Assembly (NCBI RefSeq): GCF_001180245.1
Contig: NZ_CVSV01000037.1
Span: forward strand, 61,994 to 125,993
Source: Prochlorococcus marinus
GTDB taxonomy: Bacteria; Cyanobacteriota; Cyanobacteriia; PCC-6307; Cyanobiaceae
Length of the DNA stretch: 64,000 nucleotides
Reading direction: 5' to 3'
Shown: positions 20,457-30,132 of the stretch, piece after piece
Layout: each line of letters begins with the position of its first letter
Numbering within the stretch: position 1 is the first letter of the stretch
Notes under the pieces: model-generated
What the model was told of the DNA's origin: nothing
The model's input: only the letters and a program-made list of their open reading frames with translations
Database searches by the model: none
Program-made: the position numbers and the translations under genes

Positions 20457-22647
20457 TTTTTTCCAGAAAATTAATAAAACTAATTTAATACTTTTTTGGA
20501 TAATTATTTCTAGTTTTATTATTGATAAAATTTATCTTCTTAATATTTCTTATTTACCCGCATGGGATCAAGGTTATCATCTTTCTAATTTATTCAAGAC
20601 GTATAATTTTTTAGAAAATTTTAGTTTTAATAATTACGAATGGTGGCAGGGTTTTTGGAGTATATCAGAAACTTATAGGGGACCTTTAACTTATATATTT
20701 TCATCAATCTTTTTAAAATTCTTTGGGAAAAGTTATGAAAGTAGTATTTTGTCCAACAATATTTTTTCTATTATTACAATTTTATGTATTTTTAATATAT
20801 GCAGAGAAATAGGGAATAAAAAAGCTGGATTGTGGGGAGCATTTATTTTCGCTTTTAATCCATATATTTTTGATCAAAGAGTTGAATACCTAATTGATAT
20901 TTCTCAGATTTGTTTTTTAAATCTAAATTTTTACATCCTATTTAAATTCTTCAAATCAAATGGCAATTATTTATTATCTCTAATATTAGGTATTACCTTA
21001 GGCTTTCTATTTCTTACTAAACCAACTGGTATTTTTTTCTTGGTAATACCATACATATATACTTTTTATTTATTACTTAAAAATTTTAATTTAAATAAAA
21101 TTATTTCCTTATCATTATTTTTAACAATCTTTATAGTAATAATTTGGCCTTGGGTTAGTTTTAACTGGCTTACGATAATTACCAGTATAGTTAATTCTTG
21201 GCAGTGGGGGATTAAGTATCAGGATGGACTAGAAGCTAATACTTTGGAAGGACTTATTTTTTATCCCAAGATAATAATCAAATTAGTAGGGCCTACCATA
21301 TGCGGGAGTTTTTTTGTAATAGCCTCTATGAAAATATTACGCAAATTAAAAAATTCCAGCTTAAGCAAAAACATTACGAACAAATTAGGAATAAACAATA
21401 TCTTTCTTTTAAGCCTTCCAATAAATATTTTAATTATATGTACTTTAATGAGCTCTAAGGATTTACGATTTATATTACCCATTTTCCCATCATTATGTAT
21501 ATTTTCAGGTTTATTCATAACAAATTTAAAAAATTATAATTGGGTTAAATCATATAAGATCTTTATTATTTTAATTATTTTATTAAAACTAATATTGAAT
21601 TTATCTTTACAGAAAAATATATTTTTTAAATCAACGAAAACTTCGAAACCTTATTGGCCACATAAAGAAATTATCGAAATCGTAAGTAAGTTTTCCCCTT
21701 ATTCAAAATCTGTAATTGCTATATTACCAGACACAAAAGAATTAAATACCTTTAATCTTGCATCAGAAGCGAATATGCAAAATAAAAATATTTTTGTACG
21801 ACAAATTATAAGCAATGATCAATCATATAAAGATGATTTAGATAGATATAATTGGTTCCTTTTGAAAGATGGAGAACAAGGAGTAATGTCTAATAATTCA
21901 AAAATTGCATTATCAAATCTTATAAGCAGCTCAAATAAATTTGAAAATTATAGTTCTTGGAAATTACCAGATGGGACACAAGCTACTCTATATAAAAGAA
22001 AATTTATTAATGAATCAATATCCATCATTAATAAGAATTCAGTACCTCTACAATTAGATTTGATTTTTAGTGCTAATGGTATTACTGCTGACTTAAGGGG
22101 AAGTTCTGAGATTTTAAGCAATAGTAATTTAATTATTAATGCTAGGAACAGGGAAAAGAAATATGAAATCAATATTTCATTTCCAAAAATTTTAAATGTA
22201 TCAAATAAAAATATAGAGATAATTAAAAAAGTGAGTTTGAAAGATCAATTTAAATATAGTGATTCATTAAAATTTGATCATATTTTAATATCTAATAAAA
22301 CAAAAAAAATACCCGTTAAAGTAAATAAAGTTTTTAATAAAGAGATCCCAAATAAATATGATAATGGTGAATTTCAAATAAATAAAATTAAAGAATTAGA
22401 AAAAATGGGAAACTATCTAATGACAGGAGATTTTGATAAATTATTTAATCTTGTAGGTTTAGTTAATCAATCAGATCCTGATCAAGAATATCTAAAAGAT
22501 GGAGAAAACATATTTAAATATAGGTATAAATATGACAAAAATGATTATGTTTATTTATATAAAATTGCCATTTCTCAAATTCTACAAAAAAAATCTATTG
22601 AAGCAGCAAATACGCTAAAAGAAATAATGAAATATGAAAAAAAATAA
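20443..22647 (+). CDS. GT39/ArnT-like membrane glycosyltransferase
   Basis: The 734-residue protein has a GT-C architecture. The first periplasmic loop carries the acidic/aromatic YLPAWDQGYHL motif (about 37-47), followed by about 10 TM segments up to residue 390 and a soluble C-terminal part. This matches polyprenyl-phosphate-dependent mannosyl/aminoarabinosyl transferases (PMT_2). The C-terminus (about 700-734) looks like a TPR helix pair that stops at an A8 tract (22637-22644). Reading one A fewer would extend the protein through the frame ending at 22831. It overlaps the upstream polymerase gene by 14 nt. Confidence 0.75.
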   Translation: MHISNFFQKINKTNLILFWIIISSFIIDKIYLLNISYLPAWDQGYHLSNLFKTYNFLENFSFNNYEWWQGFWSISETYRGPLTYIFSSIFLKFFGKSYESSILSNNIFSIITILCIFNICREIGNKKAGLWGAFIFAFNPYIFDQRVEYLIDISQICFLNLNFYILFKFFKSNGNYLLSLILGITLGFLFLTKPTGIFFLVIPYIYTFYLLLKNFNLNKIISLSLFLTIFIVIIWPWVSFNWLTIITSIVNSWQWGIKYQDGLEANTLEGLIFYPKIIIKLVGPTICGSFFVIASMKILRKLKNSSLSKNITNKLGINNIFLLSLPINILIICTLMSSKDLRFILPIFPSLCIFSGLFITNLKNYNWVKSYKIFIILIILLKLILNLSLQKNIFFKSTKTSKPYWPHKEIIEIVSKFSPYSKSVIAILPDTKELNTFNLASEANMQNKNIFVRQIISNDQSYKDDLDRYNWFLLKDGEQGVMSNNSKIALSNLISSSNKFENYSSWKLPDGTQATLYKRKFINESISIINKNSVPLQLDLIFSANGITADLRGSSEILSNSNLIINARNREKKYEINISFPKILNVSNKNIEIIKKVSLKDQFKYSDSLKFDHILISNKTKKIPVKVNKVFNKEIPNKYDNGEFQINKIKELEKMGNYLMTGDFDKLFNLVGLVNQSDPDQEYLKDGENIFKYRYKYDKNDYVYLYKIAISQILQKKSIEAANTLKEIMKYEKK

Positions 22648-22831
22648 TCCAAATTTATTTTTAGCAAAATCTGTTGTTGATATCTATAATCTTAATCCTA
22701 GAAATGCAGAAAAAAATATTCAAATAGCAAGTAAATTAAATAAAGAAGAAAACTTAACCCCAACAATTAATACGATAAAATTAATAACAAATATTCTGAA
22801 TTTTAAACTTGGTAGATTAATAAAAATATAA
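22634..22831 (+). pseudogene. Out-of-frame C-terminal tail of the GT39-like protein
   Basis: This 65-codon frame directly continues the end of the preceding gene in a different phase. With seven A instead of eight at 22637-22644 the protein would read ...EIMKYEKNNPNLFLAKSVVD and run another 62 residues or so, with helical TPR-like spacing (NPNLFLAKSVVDIYNLNPRN). It could be read as an overlapping small gene starting at 22634, but the smooth join argues for a frame-interrupted C-terminus. Confidence 0.6.
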
Positions 22832-22890
22832 ATATTGTGAATTTTAATTTAGACTATTATTAGTAGAAATTATTTAACCTTTTCAAATTA

Positions 22891-24054
22891 ATGTCCTCTA
22901 CTTATAAAAAAAATGTAGCAATAATACATGATTGGTTTTCTGCAGAATTTACTGGGGGAGCGGAAAAAGTTTTTAAAGAAATAGAAGAAATCATAATTGA
23001 AAATAATTCATATTATGAGATTTACTGTTTGGTAAATCACTTAAATAAAAATCATAAATTCAATAAAGGAAAAATTATAAATACTTCTTTCATACAAAAA
23101 TTACCATTTAGCAGAAAACATTTTCATAAGTATTTACCTCTTTTCCCTTTAGCAATTGAACAACTTGATCTTAGAAAATATGATTTAATTATAAGTTCAA
23201 GTCACGCTGTCGCAAAAGGCGTTATAACCTCTCCTGATCAACTACATATAAGTTATATTCATTCACCAATGCGCTATGCTTGGGACCAAATGAACGTATA
23301 TCTAAATGATTCTTCATATAGGAAATTAGGTAAAAATATTTTATTAAGAATAATCCTTCAAGATTTGAGAAAGTGGGATTATTTGAGTAGCGTAAGGATT
23401 GATAAATTAGTATCTAACTCTAATTTTACCTCAAAAAGAATTAAAAAATATTGGGGAAGGAATTCAACAGTTATTCATCCTCCTGTTGACACAAAGAAAT
23501 TCTCTCCAAAAAAATCAAGAGGTGATTTTTATTTGAGTGTATCTAGATTAGTCCCTAATAAAAGAATTGATTTATTAGTAAAAGCTTTTAACAAACTTAA
23601 TTTTCCACTAATTATTGTTGGTAATGGTCCTGAGAAAAAGAAACTCATGAAAATCGCAAAAAAAAATATTATTTTCCTTAATTACCAAGACGATATTGCG
23701 GTAAGAAACCTTATGGAAACTTGTAGGGCTTTTGTCTATACAGGTACAGAAGATTTTGGAATAGCGCCTGTTGAAGCCATGGCTGCGGGATCACCAATAA
23801 TTGCATTCAAAAAAGCTGGTATACTGGATACTGTTAGATGTATAAATTCGGATAATAAAAATCCAACTGGGATATTATTTAATGAGCAAAGCGATAAGGT
23901 CTTAATTGATTGCATTAACTTCTTTGAAGAAAAAAAACTTTGGTTAGAGTTTTCTAGCGAGGATATAAATTTATGGTCTCAAAATTTTAGCATTGATAAT
24001 TTTAAAACTAAATTCTCTAATTTCATAAATAAATCTCTGGAAGATTTCAGATAA
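22891..24054 (+). CDS. Glycosyltransferase family 4 (mannosyltransferase-like)
   Basis: The 387-residue GT-B protein starts with VAIIHDWFSAEFTGGAEKVF. It has HSPMRYAWDQMNVYL (about 130-144), typical of WbaZ/RfaG-type mannosyltransferases, and a C-terminal donor domain with SRLVPNKRIDLLVKAFNKL, EDFGIAPVEAMAAGSPIIA (E-x7-E) and GILF. It likely transfers a GDP- or UDP-activated sugar to the lipid-linked repeat unit. It is co-directional with the polymerase/GT39 pair. Confidence 0.87.
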   Translation: MSSTYKKNVAIIHDWFSAEFTGGAEKVFKEIEEIIIENNSYYEIYCLVNHLNKNHKFNKGKIINTSFIQKLPFSRKHFHKYLPLFPLAIEQLDLRKYDLIISSSHAVAKGVITSPDQLHISYIHSPMRYAWDQMNVYLNDSSYRKLGKNILLRIILQDLRKWDYLSSVRIDKLVSNSNFTSKRIKKYWGRNSTVIHPPVDTKKFSPKKSRGDFYLSVSRLVPNKRIDLLVKAFNKLNFPLIIVGNGPEKKKLMKIAKKNIIFLNYQDDIAVRNLMETCRAFVYTGTEDFGIAPVEAMAAGSPIIAFKKAGILDTVRCINSDNKNPTGILFNEQSDKVLIDCINFFEEKKLWLEFSSEDINLWSQNFSIDNFKTKFSNFINKSLEDFR

Positions 24055-24071
24055 AAAAACTCTTTTTTTAT
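24051..24071. terminator. AT-only perfect palindrome, possible weak terminator
   Basis: ATAAAAAAA and TTTTTTTAT form a perfect 9-bp inverted repeat around CTC, starting at the stop region of the glycosyltransferase. The hairpin would be AT-only apart from its loop, so strength is doubtful. It could act in either direction as an A-/T-flanked terminator. Confidence 0.3.
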
Positions 24072-24141
24072 TAACTAAATAATATAAAATCAATATTTAA
24101 ACAATTCAACATTTATTATAAATAAAGTTTTTTGAAAATTT

Positions 24142-24762
24142 TTGAACTATAAAACTTTAAAAAGATTTTTAGATTTTTTATTTTCCTTTTTATTAATAAT
24201 TTTTTTAAGCCCATTATTTTTAATAATTGGAATACTCATAAAAACTAGCTCAAAGGGTTCTATTTTTTATACACAAAAAAGAATTGGAAAGAATAATAAT
24301 ACTTTTTCTTGTTACAAATTCCGTACAATGTTTCCTCAATCAAAATACATTTTAAAAAATATTTTAATTAAAAATCCAGAATTGAAAAATGAATTTGCTG
24401 AGAAGAGAAAAATATTTAATGATCCTAGAATTACAAAGATTGGTAGATTTCTCAGATTTTCAAGTTTAGATGAATTACCTCAAATATTTAATGTATTAAA
24501 GGGAGATATGAGTTTTATAGGCCCAAGACCAATAGTAAAAAGTGAAATAAGAAAATACGGTAATTATTTCGATATTGCTTTCTCTGTTAGGCCAGGAATT
24601 TCAGGTCTATGGCAAGTTAGTGGAAGAAATAATCTTACCTATAAGAGAAGGGTGGAACTAGATATTTTTTATTCAGAAAATTTCAACTTTTTCTTAGACA
24701 TAAAGATTTTTATTAAGACTTTTATTGTAATTCTATTTCCCTATGGGAAAGGGGCATATTAA
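24142..24762 (+). CDS. Monotopic sugar-phosphate transferase (WcaJ/PglC-like)
   Basis: The 206-residue protein starts at TTG and is the minimal phosphoglycosyl transferase type, without the large N-terminal membrane region of WbaP. It shows an N-terminal re-entrant helix (RFLDFLFSFLLIIFLSPLFL), IFYTQKRIGKNNNTFSCYKF, then RTMFP, the catalytic Asp-Glu in SSLDELPQIFNVLKGDMSF (about 112-130), IGPRPI, and PGISGLWQVSGRN. It transfers a sugar-1-phosphate to undecaprenyl phosphate, starting synthesis of one glycan. Confidence 0.9.
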   Translation: MNYKTLKRFLDFLFSFLLIIFLSPLFLIIGILIKTSSKGSIFYTQKRIGKNNNTFSCYKFRTMFPQSKYILKNILIKNPELKNEFAEKRKIFNDPRITKIGRFLRFSSLDELPQIFNVLKGDMSFIGPRPIVKSEIRKYGNYFDIAFSVRPGISGLWQVSGRNNLTYKRRVELDIFYSENFNFFLDIKIFIKTFIVILFPYGKGAY

Positions 24763-24910
24763 AAAAATCAAGAAATAAATTTATACTGCCATATAAACTT
24801 TAGATAATAATTAAAATAAAATAATAAATCTTGTATTATTCAAGAGTTGTATAAATAACAAAAATTCTAAAATTTAAAAAAATTAAGGAATTCTGTTATA
24901 AAATTGCAAA

Positions 24911-26341
24911 ATGTCTTTTTCTATTAAAAACATTTGTTGCATCGGCGCTGGTTTCGTTGGTGGGCCAACAATGGCATTAATGGCTGAAAAATGTAGAAAT
25001 TTAATTTTTAATGTTGTTGATATCAACAAACAAAGAATTGCGGAATGGAATAATAAAGACTTTTCCAAATTACCTATTTATGAGCCTGGTTTAGAAGAAA
25101 TAATAAAGAAAACCAGAAATAAAAATCTTTTTTTCTCCACAGAAATAGAAGATGCCATTAGATCCGCAGACCTAATATTTATTTCCGTAAATACTCCTAC
25201 AAAAACAAACGGCCTTGGTGCAGGTAAATCTAGTGACTTAAAATGGGTTGAAGCAAGTGCAAGACAAGTAGCCAAATTTGCTGAAGGACATACAATAGTG
25301 GTTGAAAAGAGTACATTACCTGTAAGAACGGCTGAAGTAATAGAAAGCATCCTTAATTCAACTCTTTCTGGTTTAAATAAAGATAAAAAAACTTTTAGCG
25401 TATTGTCCAATCCTGAGTTTCTTGCAGAGGGCACTGCCATACAAGATTTAGAAAATCCAGATAGAGTTTTAATAGGTGGAGAAGATAAAGAAGCCATGCT
25501 TTTATTGAGTAAAATATATAAGAATTGGGTTCCAGATAATAAGATTCTTTTTACAAATATATGGAGTAGTGAACTTGCAAAACTAACTTCTAATGCTTTT
25601 CTAGCTCAACGAATTAGCTCAATAAACTCAATTAGCGCAATTTGCGAAGTTACAGGAGCAGATATTAGGGAAGTTTCTAGAGCTATTGGTCTAGATACTA
25701 GGATAGGATCTAAGTTTCTTGATTCTGGACCAGGTTTTGGAGGAAGTTGTTTTAAAAAAGATATATTAAATCTCGTTTATCTTGCAGAATATTTTGGTCT
25801 AGAGGAAGTAGCAAAATTTTGGGAAGAAGTCGTCCATATCAATATATGGAACCAAAAAAGGATTGCTAAAATTGTTGTTAAAAAACTTTTTGGGACTATT
25901 TCTCAGAAAAAAATAATAATATTAGGATTTGCTTTTAAAGCAAACACAAATGATACAAGAGAATCTTCAGCTATAAAAATTTGTAAAGATTTAATTGAGG
26001 AAGGTGCTGAACTGATAATCCATGACCCTAAAGTTAACCCAATACAAATTGAAGCTGACCTTAAAATTAAACCAAAGCCTTTAAATAATGAAGCTTCAAA
26101 AACTTTTTTAAATAGTAATTCAGGAAGTTGGAGATTTAGCAAAGATCTTAATATTTTTGATGGATCTCATGCGATTTTAGTTCTTACAGAGTGGGAAGAA
26201 TATAAAAATATTGATTGGAATTATGTCGCAAAAAAAATGGTTAAGCCTGCATGGTTATTTGATACAAGATCTGTTGTTAATGTTGAGTTAGTTAAAAAAT
26301 CAGGAATTAATTTATGGCTTATAGGAGATGGGGGGATATAA
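24911..26341 (+). CDS. ugd: UDP-glucose 6-dehydrogenase, long (eukaryote-like) type
   Basis: The 476-residue enzyme oxidises UDP-glucose to UDP-glucuronate. Motifs include IKNICCIGAGFVGGPTMALM, YEPGLEEII, FISVNTPTKT, NPEFLAEGTAIQDL, the catalytic cysteine in PGFGGSCFKKDILNLVYLAE (about 270-289) and GFAFKANTNDTRESSAI. Length and wording are much closer to animal and plant UGDH than to the roughly 390-450-residue enzymes common in bacteria. Its product can be used by the epimerase at 27904-28929. It starts an independent unit after 148 nt of gene-free sequence. Confidence 0.95.
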   Translation: MSFSIKNICCIGAGFVGGPTMALMAEKCRNLIFNVVDINKQRIAEWNNKDFSKLPIYEPGLEEIIKKTRNKNLFFSTEIEDAIRSADLIFISVNTPTKTNGLGAGKSSDLKWVEASARQVAKFAEGHTIVVEKSTLPVRTAEVIESILNSTLSGLNKDKKTFSVLSNPEFLAEGTAIQDLENPDRVLIGGEDKEAMLLLSKIYKNWVPDNKILFTNIWSSELAKLTSNAFLAQRISSINSISAICEVTGADIREVSRAIGLDTRIGSKFLDSGPGFGGSCFKKDILNLVYLAEYFGLEEVAKFWEEVVHINIWNQKRIAKIVVKKLFGTISQKKIIILGFAFKANTNDTRESSAIKICKDLIEEGAELIIHDPKVNPIQIEADLKIKPKPLNNEASKTFLNSNSGSWRFSKDLNIFDGSHAILVLTEWEEYKNIDWNYVAKKMVKPAWLFDTRSVVNVELVKKSGINLWLIGDGGI

Positions 26342-26358
26342 TTTAATATTACTCTAAC

Positions 26359-27813
26359 TTATCTACCATACTTATCTTCGAATCTTTTTATATCATCTTC
26401 GCCCAGATAACTACCACTTTGAATTTCTATTAAAGTTAATTTAAATTTAGTTGGATTTGAAAGTCTATGTTTAACTCCCAGGGGGATATATGCACTTTGA
26501 TTTGGACCAATTATTTTTTCATTATTATCTATCAATATTTTGGCAGTACCGTTTACTACAACCCAATGTTCAGATCTATGAAAATGCATTTGAAGTGATA
26601 GAGAGGCTCCAGGATTAACCTCGATTTTCTTGATTTGCCAAGTCTCACCCTCTTCAATAGATAAAAATGATCCCCAAGGCCTATAAACAATTTTATGGTT
26701 TTGTGCTTCATTAAAACCCTTCTCATTCATTAAGGAAACTATATGTTTTACACTTTGAGAAGATTCCTTATTTGCAACTAAAACTGCATCTTTAGTTTCA
26801 ACAATTACTATATTTTCTAAACCAATACTCACTACCAATTTTTCCTCACTCCTTATTAAGGATTCTTTAGTTTCTTTTGCTAATACTCTTCCTTTTAAAT
26901 AATTTCCATTTTGATCTTTCTTAGACATTTTCCAAAGAGATCCCCAGCTGCCTACATCATCCCAACCACAATCAAGAGGAATTACGAAAGCTTTGCTCGT
27001 TTTTTCAAATACGGAAACATCAATAGAAATATTTTCACAATTTTTAAAAGCTTCTTCCTCAAGTCTTAAGAAATCAAAATCCCTTTTACTCTTTTCCAAA
27101 CAAATTTGACAATTCTTTAGAATTTGTGGGGCAAAAATTTTGATCTCCTCAAGAATAGAAGTCGCTTTAAAAACAAACATTCCACTATTCCAATAATATT
27201 TTTTATCCTCAATAAAATGTTGAGCATTCTTCTCATTTGGTTTTTCTATAAACTTATCAACTTTACTAACAAAACATTTATTGGGATTTAGTTCATTCTC
27301 AGATTTTATATAACCATACCCAGTAGCAGGATATGTTGGTTTAACTCCAAAAATTATGAGATTATCATTGGATGCTTTCTCAATACTATTTTTAATTGCT
27401 AATTGAAAATTTTTTATATCTTTAATTTGATGATCAGAAGATAGTATTAAAAGTATAGGATCAATATTTGTATCTTTAAAAATATCTAGAACTTTTAAAG
27501 CCGCAATAGTAATAGCCGGCGTGGTATTTCTTCCTTCAGGTTCTAATAATATCTCTAATGGCTCAATGTTTATTTCTTTCATTTGATGCCCAACAATGAA
27601 CCTATGTTCTTCGTTGCAAATTACAATTGGTCGACAAATATCTTCTAAATTATCTATTCTTTTATAAGTTTTTTGTAACATAGTATAACTGTCATCATTT
27701 AATAAATTCAAAAATTGTTTAGGAAAACTTTTTCTTGACAATGGCCAAAGTCTTGAGCCAGAGCCGCCAGCAAGTATTATTGGTACTATTTTTATTTTAT
27801 TTTTAGAAAGCAT
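26359..27813 (-). CDS. manC: Mannose-1-phosphate guanylyltransferase / mannose-6-phosphate isomerase
   Basis: This 484-residue bifunctional-type enzyme has an N-terminal nucleotidyltransferase domain (ILAGGSGSRLWPLSRKSFPK at about 13-32, SSDHQI, FIEKP, YYWNSGMFVF) and a C-terminal cupin (YRPWGSFLSIEEGETWQIKK, LSLQMHFHRSEHWVVVNGTA). It makes GDP-mannose, the substrate for Gmd. A phosphomannomutase gene is not in the window. It is convergent with ugd and divergent from the epimerase. Confidence 0.94.
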   Translation of the reverse strand: MLSKNKIKIVPIILAGGSGSRLWPLSRKSFPKQFLNLLNDDSYTMLQKTYKRIDNLEDICRPIVICNEEHRFIVGHQMKEINIEPLEILLEPEGRNTTPAITIAALKVLDIFKDTNIDPILLILSSDHQIKDIKNFQLAIKNSIEKASNDNLIIFGVKPTYPATGYGYIKSENELNPNKCFVSKVDKFIEKPNEKNAQHFIEDKKYYWNSGMFVFKATSILEEIKIFAPQILKNCQICLEKSKRDFDFLRLEEEAFKNCENISIDVSVFEKTSKAFVIPLDCGWDDVGSWGSLWKMSKKDQNGNYLKGRVLAKETKESLIRSEEKLVVSIGLENIVIVETKDAVLVANKESSQSVKHIVSLMNEKGFNEAQNHKIVYRPWGSFLSIEEGETWQIKKIEVNPGASLSLQMHFHRSEHWVVVNGTAKILIDNNEKIIGPNQSAYIPLGVKHRLSNPTKFKLTLIEIQSGSYLGEDDIKRFEDKYGR

Positions 27814-27903
27814 TTTCTTTTTAGATTTATCTTAAGATATATCAAACTAACTTTCATTAATAACTAAATAAATTTAAATTATAGAAAAAAGTAATGTAGA
27901 AAT

Positions 27904-28929
27904 ATGTCTAATTTTATTGTAGTTACTGGAGCTGCAGGTTTTATTGGTTTTCATTTATGCAGGAGATTAATTTCAAGTGGGATTAACGTTGTAGGACTTG
28001 ATAATATAAATGACTATTATGATAGTAGTCTAAAAGAAAAAAGATTAGAAATTTTAAACAAGATTTCTCTAAAAAAAAATACCTGGAAATTTATTAAAAC
28101 TGACATAGCCAATAAAGATTCACTTTTAAAGATATTCGAAAAATATGTTCCCAAAACCGTAGTAAATCTTGCTGCACAGGCTGGTGTTAGATATTCGCTA
28201 GAAAACCCAAGTGCTTATATACATTCAAACATAATTGGTTTTTCGAATTTACTCGAGGTCTGCAAAATTTCAAAAGTAGAAAATCTTTTATATGCCAGCA
28301 GCAGCTCAGTATATGGAGGTAATACTAAAGTTCCTTTTTCAGAAGCAGATTCGGTTAATCATCCAATAAGTCTTTACGCGGCAACTAAAATTTCAAATGA
28401 ACTTTTGGCTCATACTTACAGTCATTTATATGGTATCGCATGTACTGGATTGAGATTTTTTACAGTATATGGTCCTTGGGGCAGACCTGATATGGCTCCA
28501 ATGATATTTACAAAAGCTATTCTCTCAAAGGAGTCAATTAGAATTTTTAATAATGGAAATATGTCAAGAAGTTTTACCTATATTGATGACATTATTGAAA
28601 TTATTTGCAAATTATTAAAAAAACCAGCAACTCCAGATGATAAATTTGACAGAAATTTACCAAATCCCTCTAGCAGTTGGAATCCTCATAGAATTTTTAA
28701 TTTAGGTAATGAAAACTCTATAAATCTTCTAGATTTTATTTATTGCTTAGAAGATGAATTAGGGATTGAAGCTCTAAAAGAATATGAGGAAATGCAATCT
28801 GGGGATGTCAAAAATACAGCCTCAGATTGTACTTCTCTAAGGGAATGGATTGGCCCAATTGATTATACTTCGTTAAATAAAGGTATTAAAGAATTTATAA
28901 AATGGTATAAAGATTATTATAAAAATTGA
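27904..28929 (+). CDS. UDP-glucuronate 4-epimerase-like SDR enzyme
   Basis: The 341-residue extended SDR has GAAGFIGFHLCRRL, NINDYYDSSLKEKRL, NLAAQAGVRYSLENP, the YASSSSVYGGN active-site strand and YAATK. The NDYYD...LK.KRL and AAQAGVRYS segments are typical of UDP-GlcA 4-epimerases (LpsL/Cap1J type) that make UDP-galacturonate. This fits the neighbouring UDP-glucose dehydrogenase. The exact substrate is inferred from family and context. Confidence 0.88.
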   Translation: MSNFIVVTGAAGFIGFHLCRRLISSGINVVGLDNINDYYDSSLKEKRLEILNKISLKKNTWKFIKTDIANKDSLLKIFEKYVPKTVVNLAAQAGVRYSLENPSAYIHSNIIGFSNLLEVCKISKVENLLYASSSSVYGGNTKVPFSEADSVNHPISLYAATKISNELLAHTYSHLYGIACTGLRFFTVYGPWGRPDMAPMIFTKAILSKESIRIFNNGNMSRSFTYIDDIIEIICKLLKKPATPDDKFDRNLPNPSSSWNPHRIFNLGNENSINLLDFIYCLEDELGIEALKEYEEMQSGDVKNTASDCTSLREWIGPIDYTSLNKGIKEFIKWYKDYYKN

Positions 28930-29021
28930 TTTATTTTATTTAAACTCCAGAATTTTAAATATAATTAATTATCATTTAGTTTGAAATCTCATTAATAATA
29001 AAAAATTGCTTTAAGGAAAAT

Positions 29022-30023
29022 ATGAATAAAAAAATTGAAAAAAGCGAAAGAATTTTTATTGCAGGTGCTAATGGCATGGTAGGCAAATCAATAAAAAGAA
29101 GTCTAATAAAATTAGGTTATGGATTGAAAGAAAATAAGGGATCTCTTCTAACACCATCCCGAAAAGAATTAAATCTTTTAGATTACAAAGAAGTCCAAAA
29201 TTGGTTTATTAAAAATAAACCTACCATAGTAATTTTAGCGGCCGCTAAAGTTGGTGGAATTCAAGCAAATAATTCTATGCCAGCTGATTTTATTCTTGAA
29301 AATTTAAAAATACAGAATAATGTAATTGAAAATTCCTGGAAAACTAATGTTAAAAGATTTCTCTTCTTAGGAAGTAGTTGTATTTATCCTAAATTTGCGA
29401 AACAACCTTTAAAAGAGGAGTACCTTTTAGATGGTCAACTAGAAAAAACTAATGAATGGTATGCAATTGCCAAAATAGCCGGACTCAAACTATGTAATGC
29501 TTTAAGAAATCAATACGGATTTGATGCTATTTCTCTAATGCCTACAAATCTTTATGGACCTGGGGATAATTATCATCCTGAAAATAGTCATGTAATGGCT
29601 GCGTTAATTTCCAAATTTTCTAAAGCAAGTTTAGAATCTAGCTCTTTTGTCGAATGCTGGGGATCAGGAACACCTCTTAGAGAATTCTTACATGTAGATG
29701 ATCTAGGAGACGCTGCGGTATTTTGTTTAGAAAATTGGCACCCATCAAGTGTAAACTCACCAAAAGATGAATATGGAGTTGCATTAAATCATTTAAATAT
29801 AGGCACTGGGAAAGATATATCTATTAGACAATTAGCAATTAAAATAGCAGAATTCTGTGAATTTAAAGGTGAAATAATATGGGATAAAACAAAGCCTGAT
29901 GGGACCCCAAAAAAACAACTAGATATCTCAAAAATTAGTCAATTAGGTTGGAGTCCAAAAATTGAATTAGATGATGGTATTAAACAAACAATTCTTTTGT
30001 ACAAAAAACTTATAAAAAATTAA
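29022..30023 (+). CDS. fcl: GDP-L-fucose synthase
   Basis: The 333-residue SDR matches GDP-4-keto-6-deoxymannose 3,5-epimerase/4-reductase (WcaG/FCL): FIAGANGMVGKSIKRSL, AAKVGGIQANNSMPADFI, FLGSSCIYPKFAKQP, the catalytic YAIAK, MPTNLYGPGDNYHPENSHVM and WGSGTPLREFLHVDDLG. With Gmd and ManC it completes the GDP-mannose to GDP-L-fucose route. It follows the UDP-GlcA epimerase by 92 nt on the same strand. Confidence 0.95.
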   Translation: MNKKIEKSERIFIAGANGMVGKSIKRSLIKLGYGLKENKGSLLTPSRKELNLLDYKEVQNWFIKNKPTIVILAAAKVGGIQANNSMPADFILENLKIQNNVIENSWKTNVKRFLFLGSSCIYPKFAKQPLKEEYLLDGQLEKTNEWYAIAKIAGLKLCNALRNQYGFDAISLMPTNLYGPGDNYHPENSHVMAALISKFSKASLESSSFVECWGSGTPLREFLHVDDLGDAAVFCLENWHPSSVNSPKDEYGVALNHLNIGTGKDISIRQLAIKIAEFCEFKGEIIWDKTKPDGTPKKQLDISKISQLGWSPKIELDDGIKQTILLYKKLIKN

Positions 30024-30132
30024 TTAACATTAAATTCTATATCTTAATAAGGTTTAGCTTTTAGCTAATTAAACATAAAAATAATGAAATAAGTCAAAAT
30101 TGAATAATTAGTTAATTGATAAAAATTGAGAA

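Noticed and set aside
25078..25497. 139-codon frame antisense to ugd
   Set aside because: The sense gene is unmistakable and the antisense frame looks like a codon-bias shadow.
30054..30068. TTAGCT-TTT-AGCTAA hairpin between the fucose synthase and galE genes
   Set aside because: Only six base pairs and no following T run, so not a convincing terminator.
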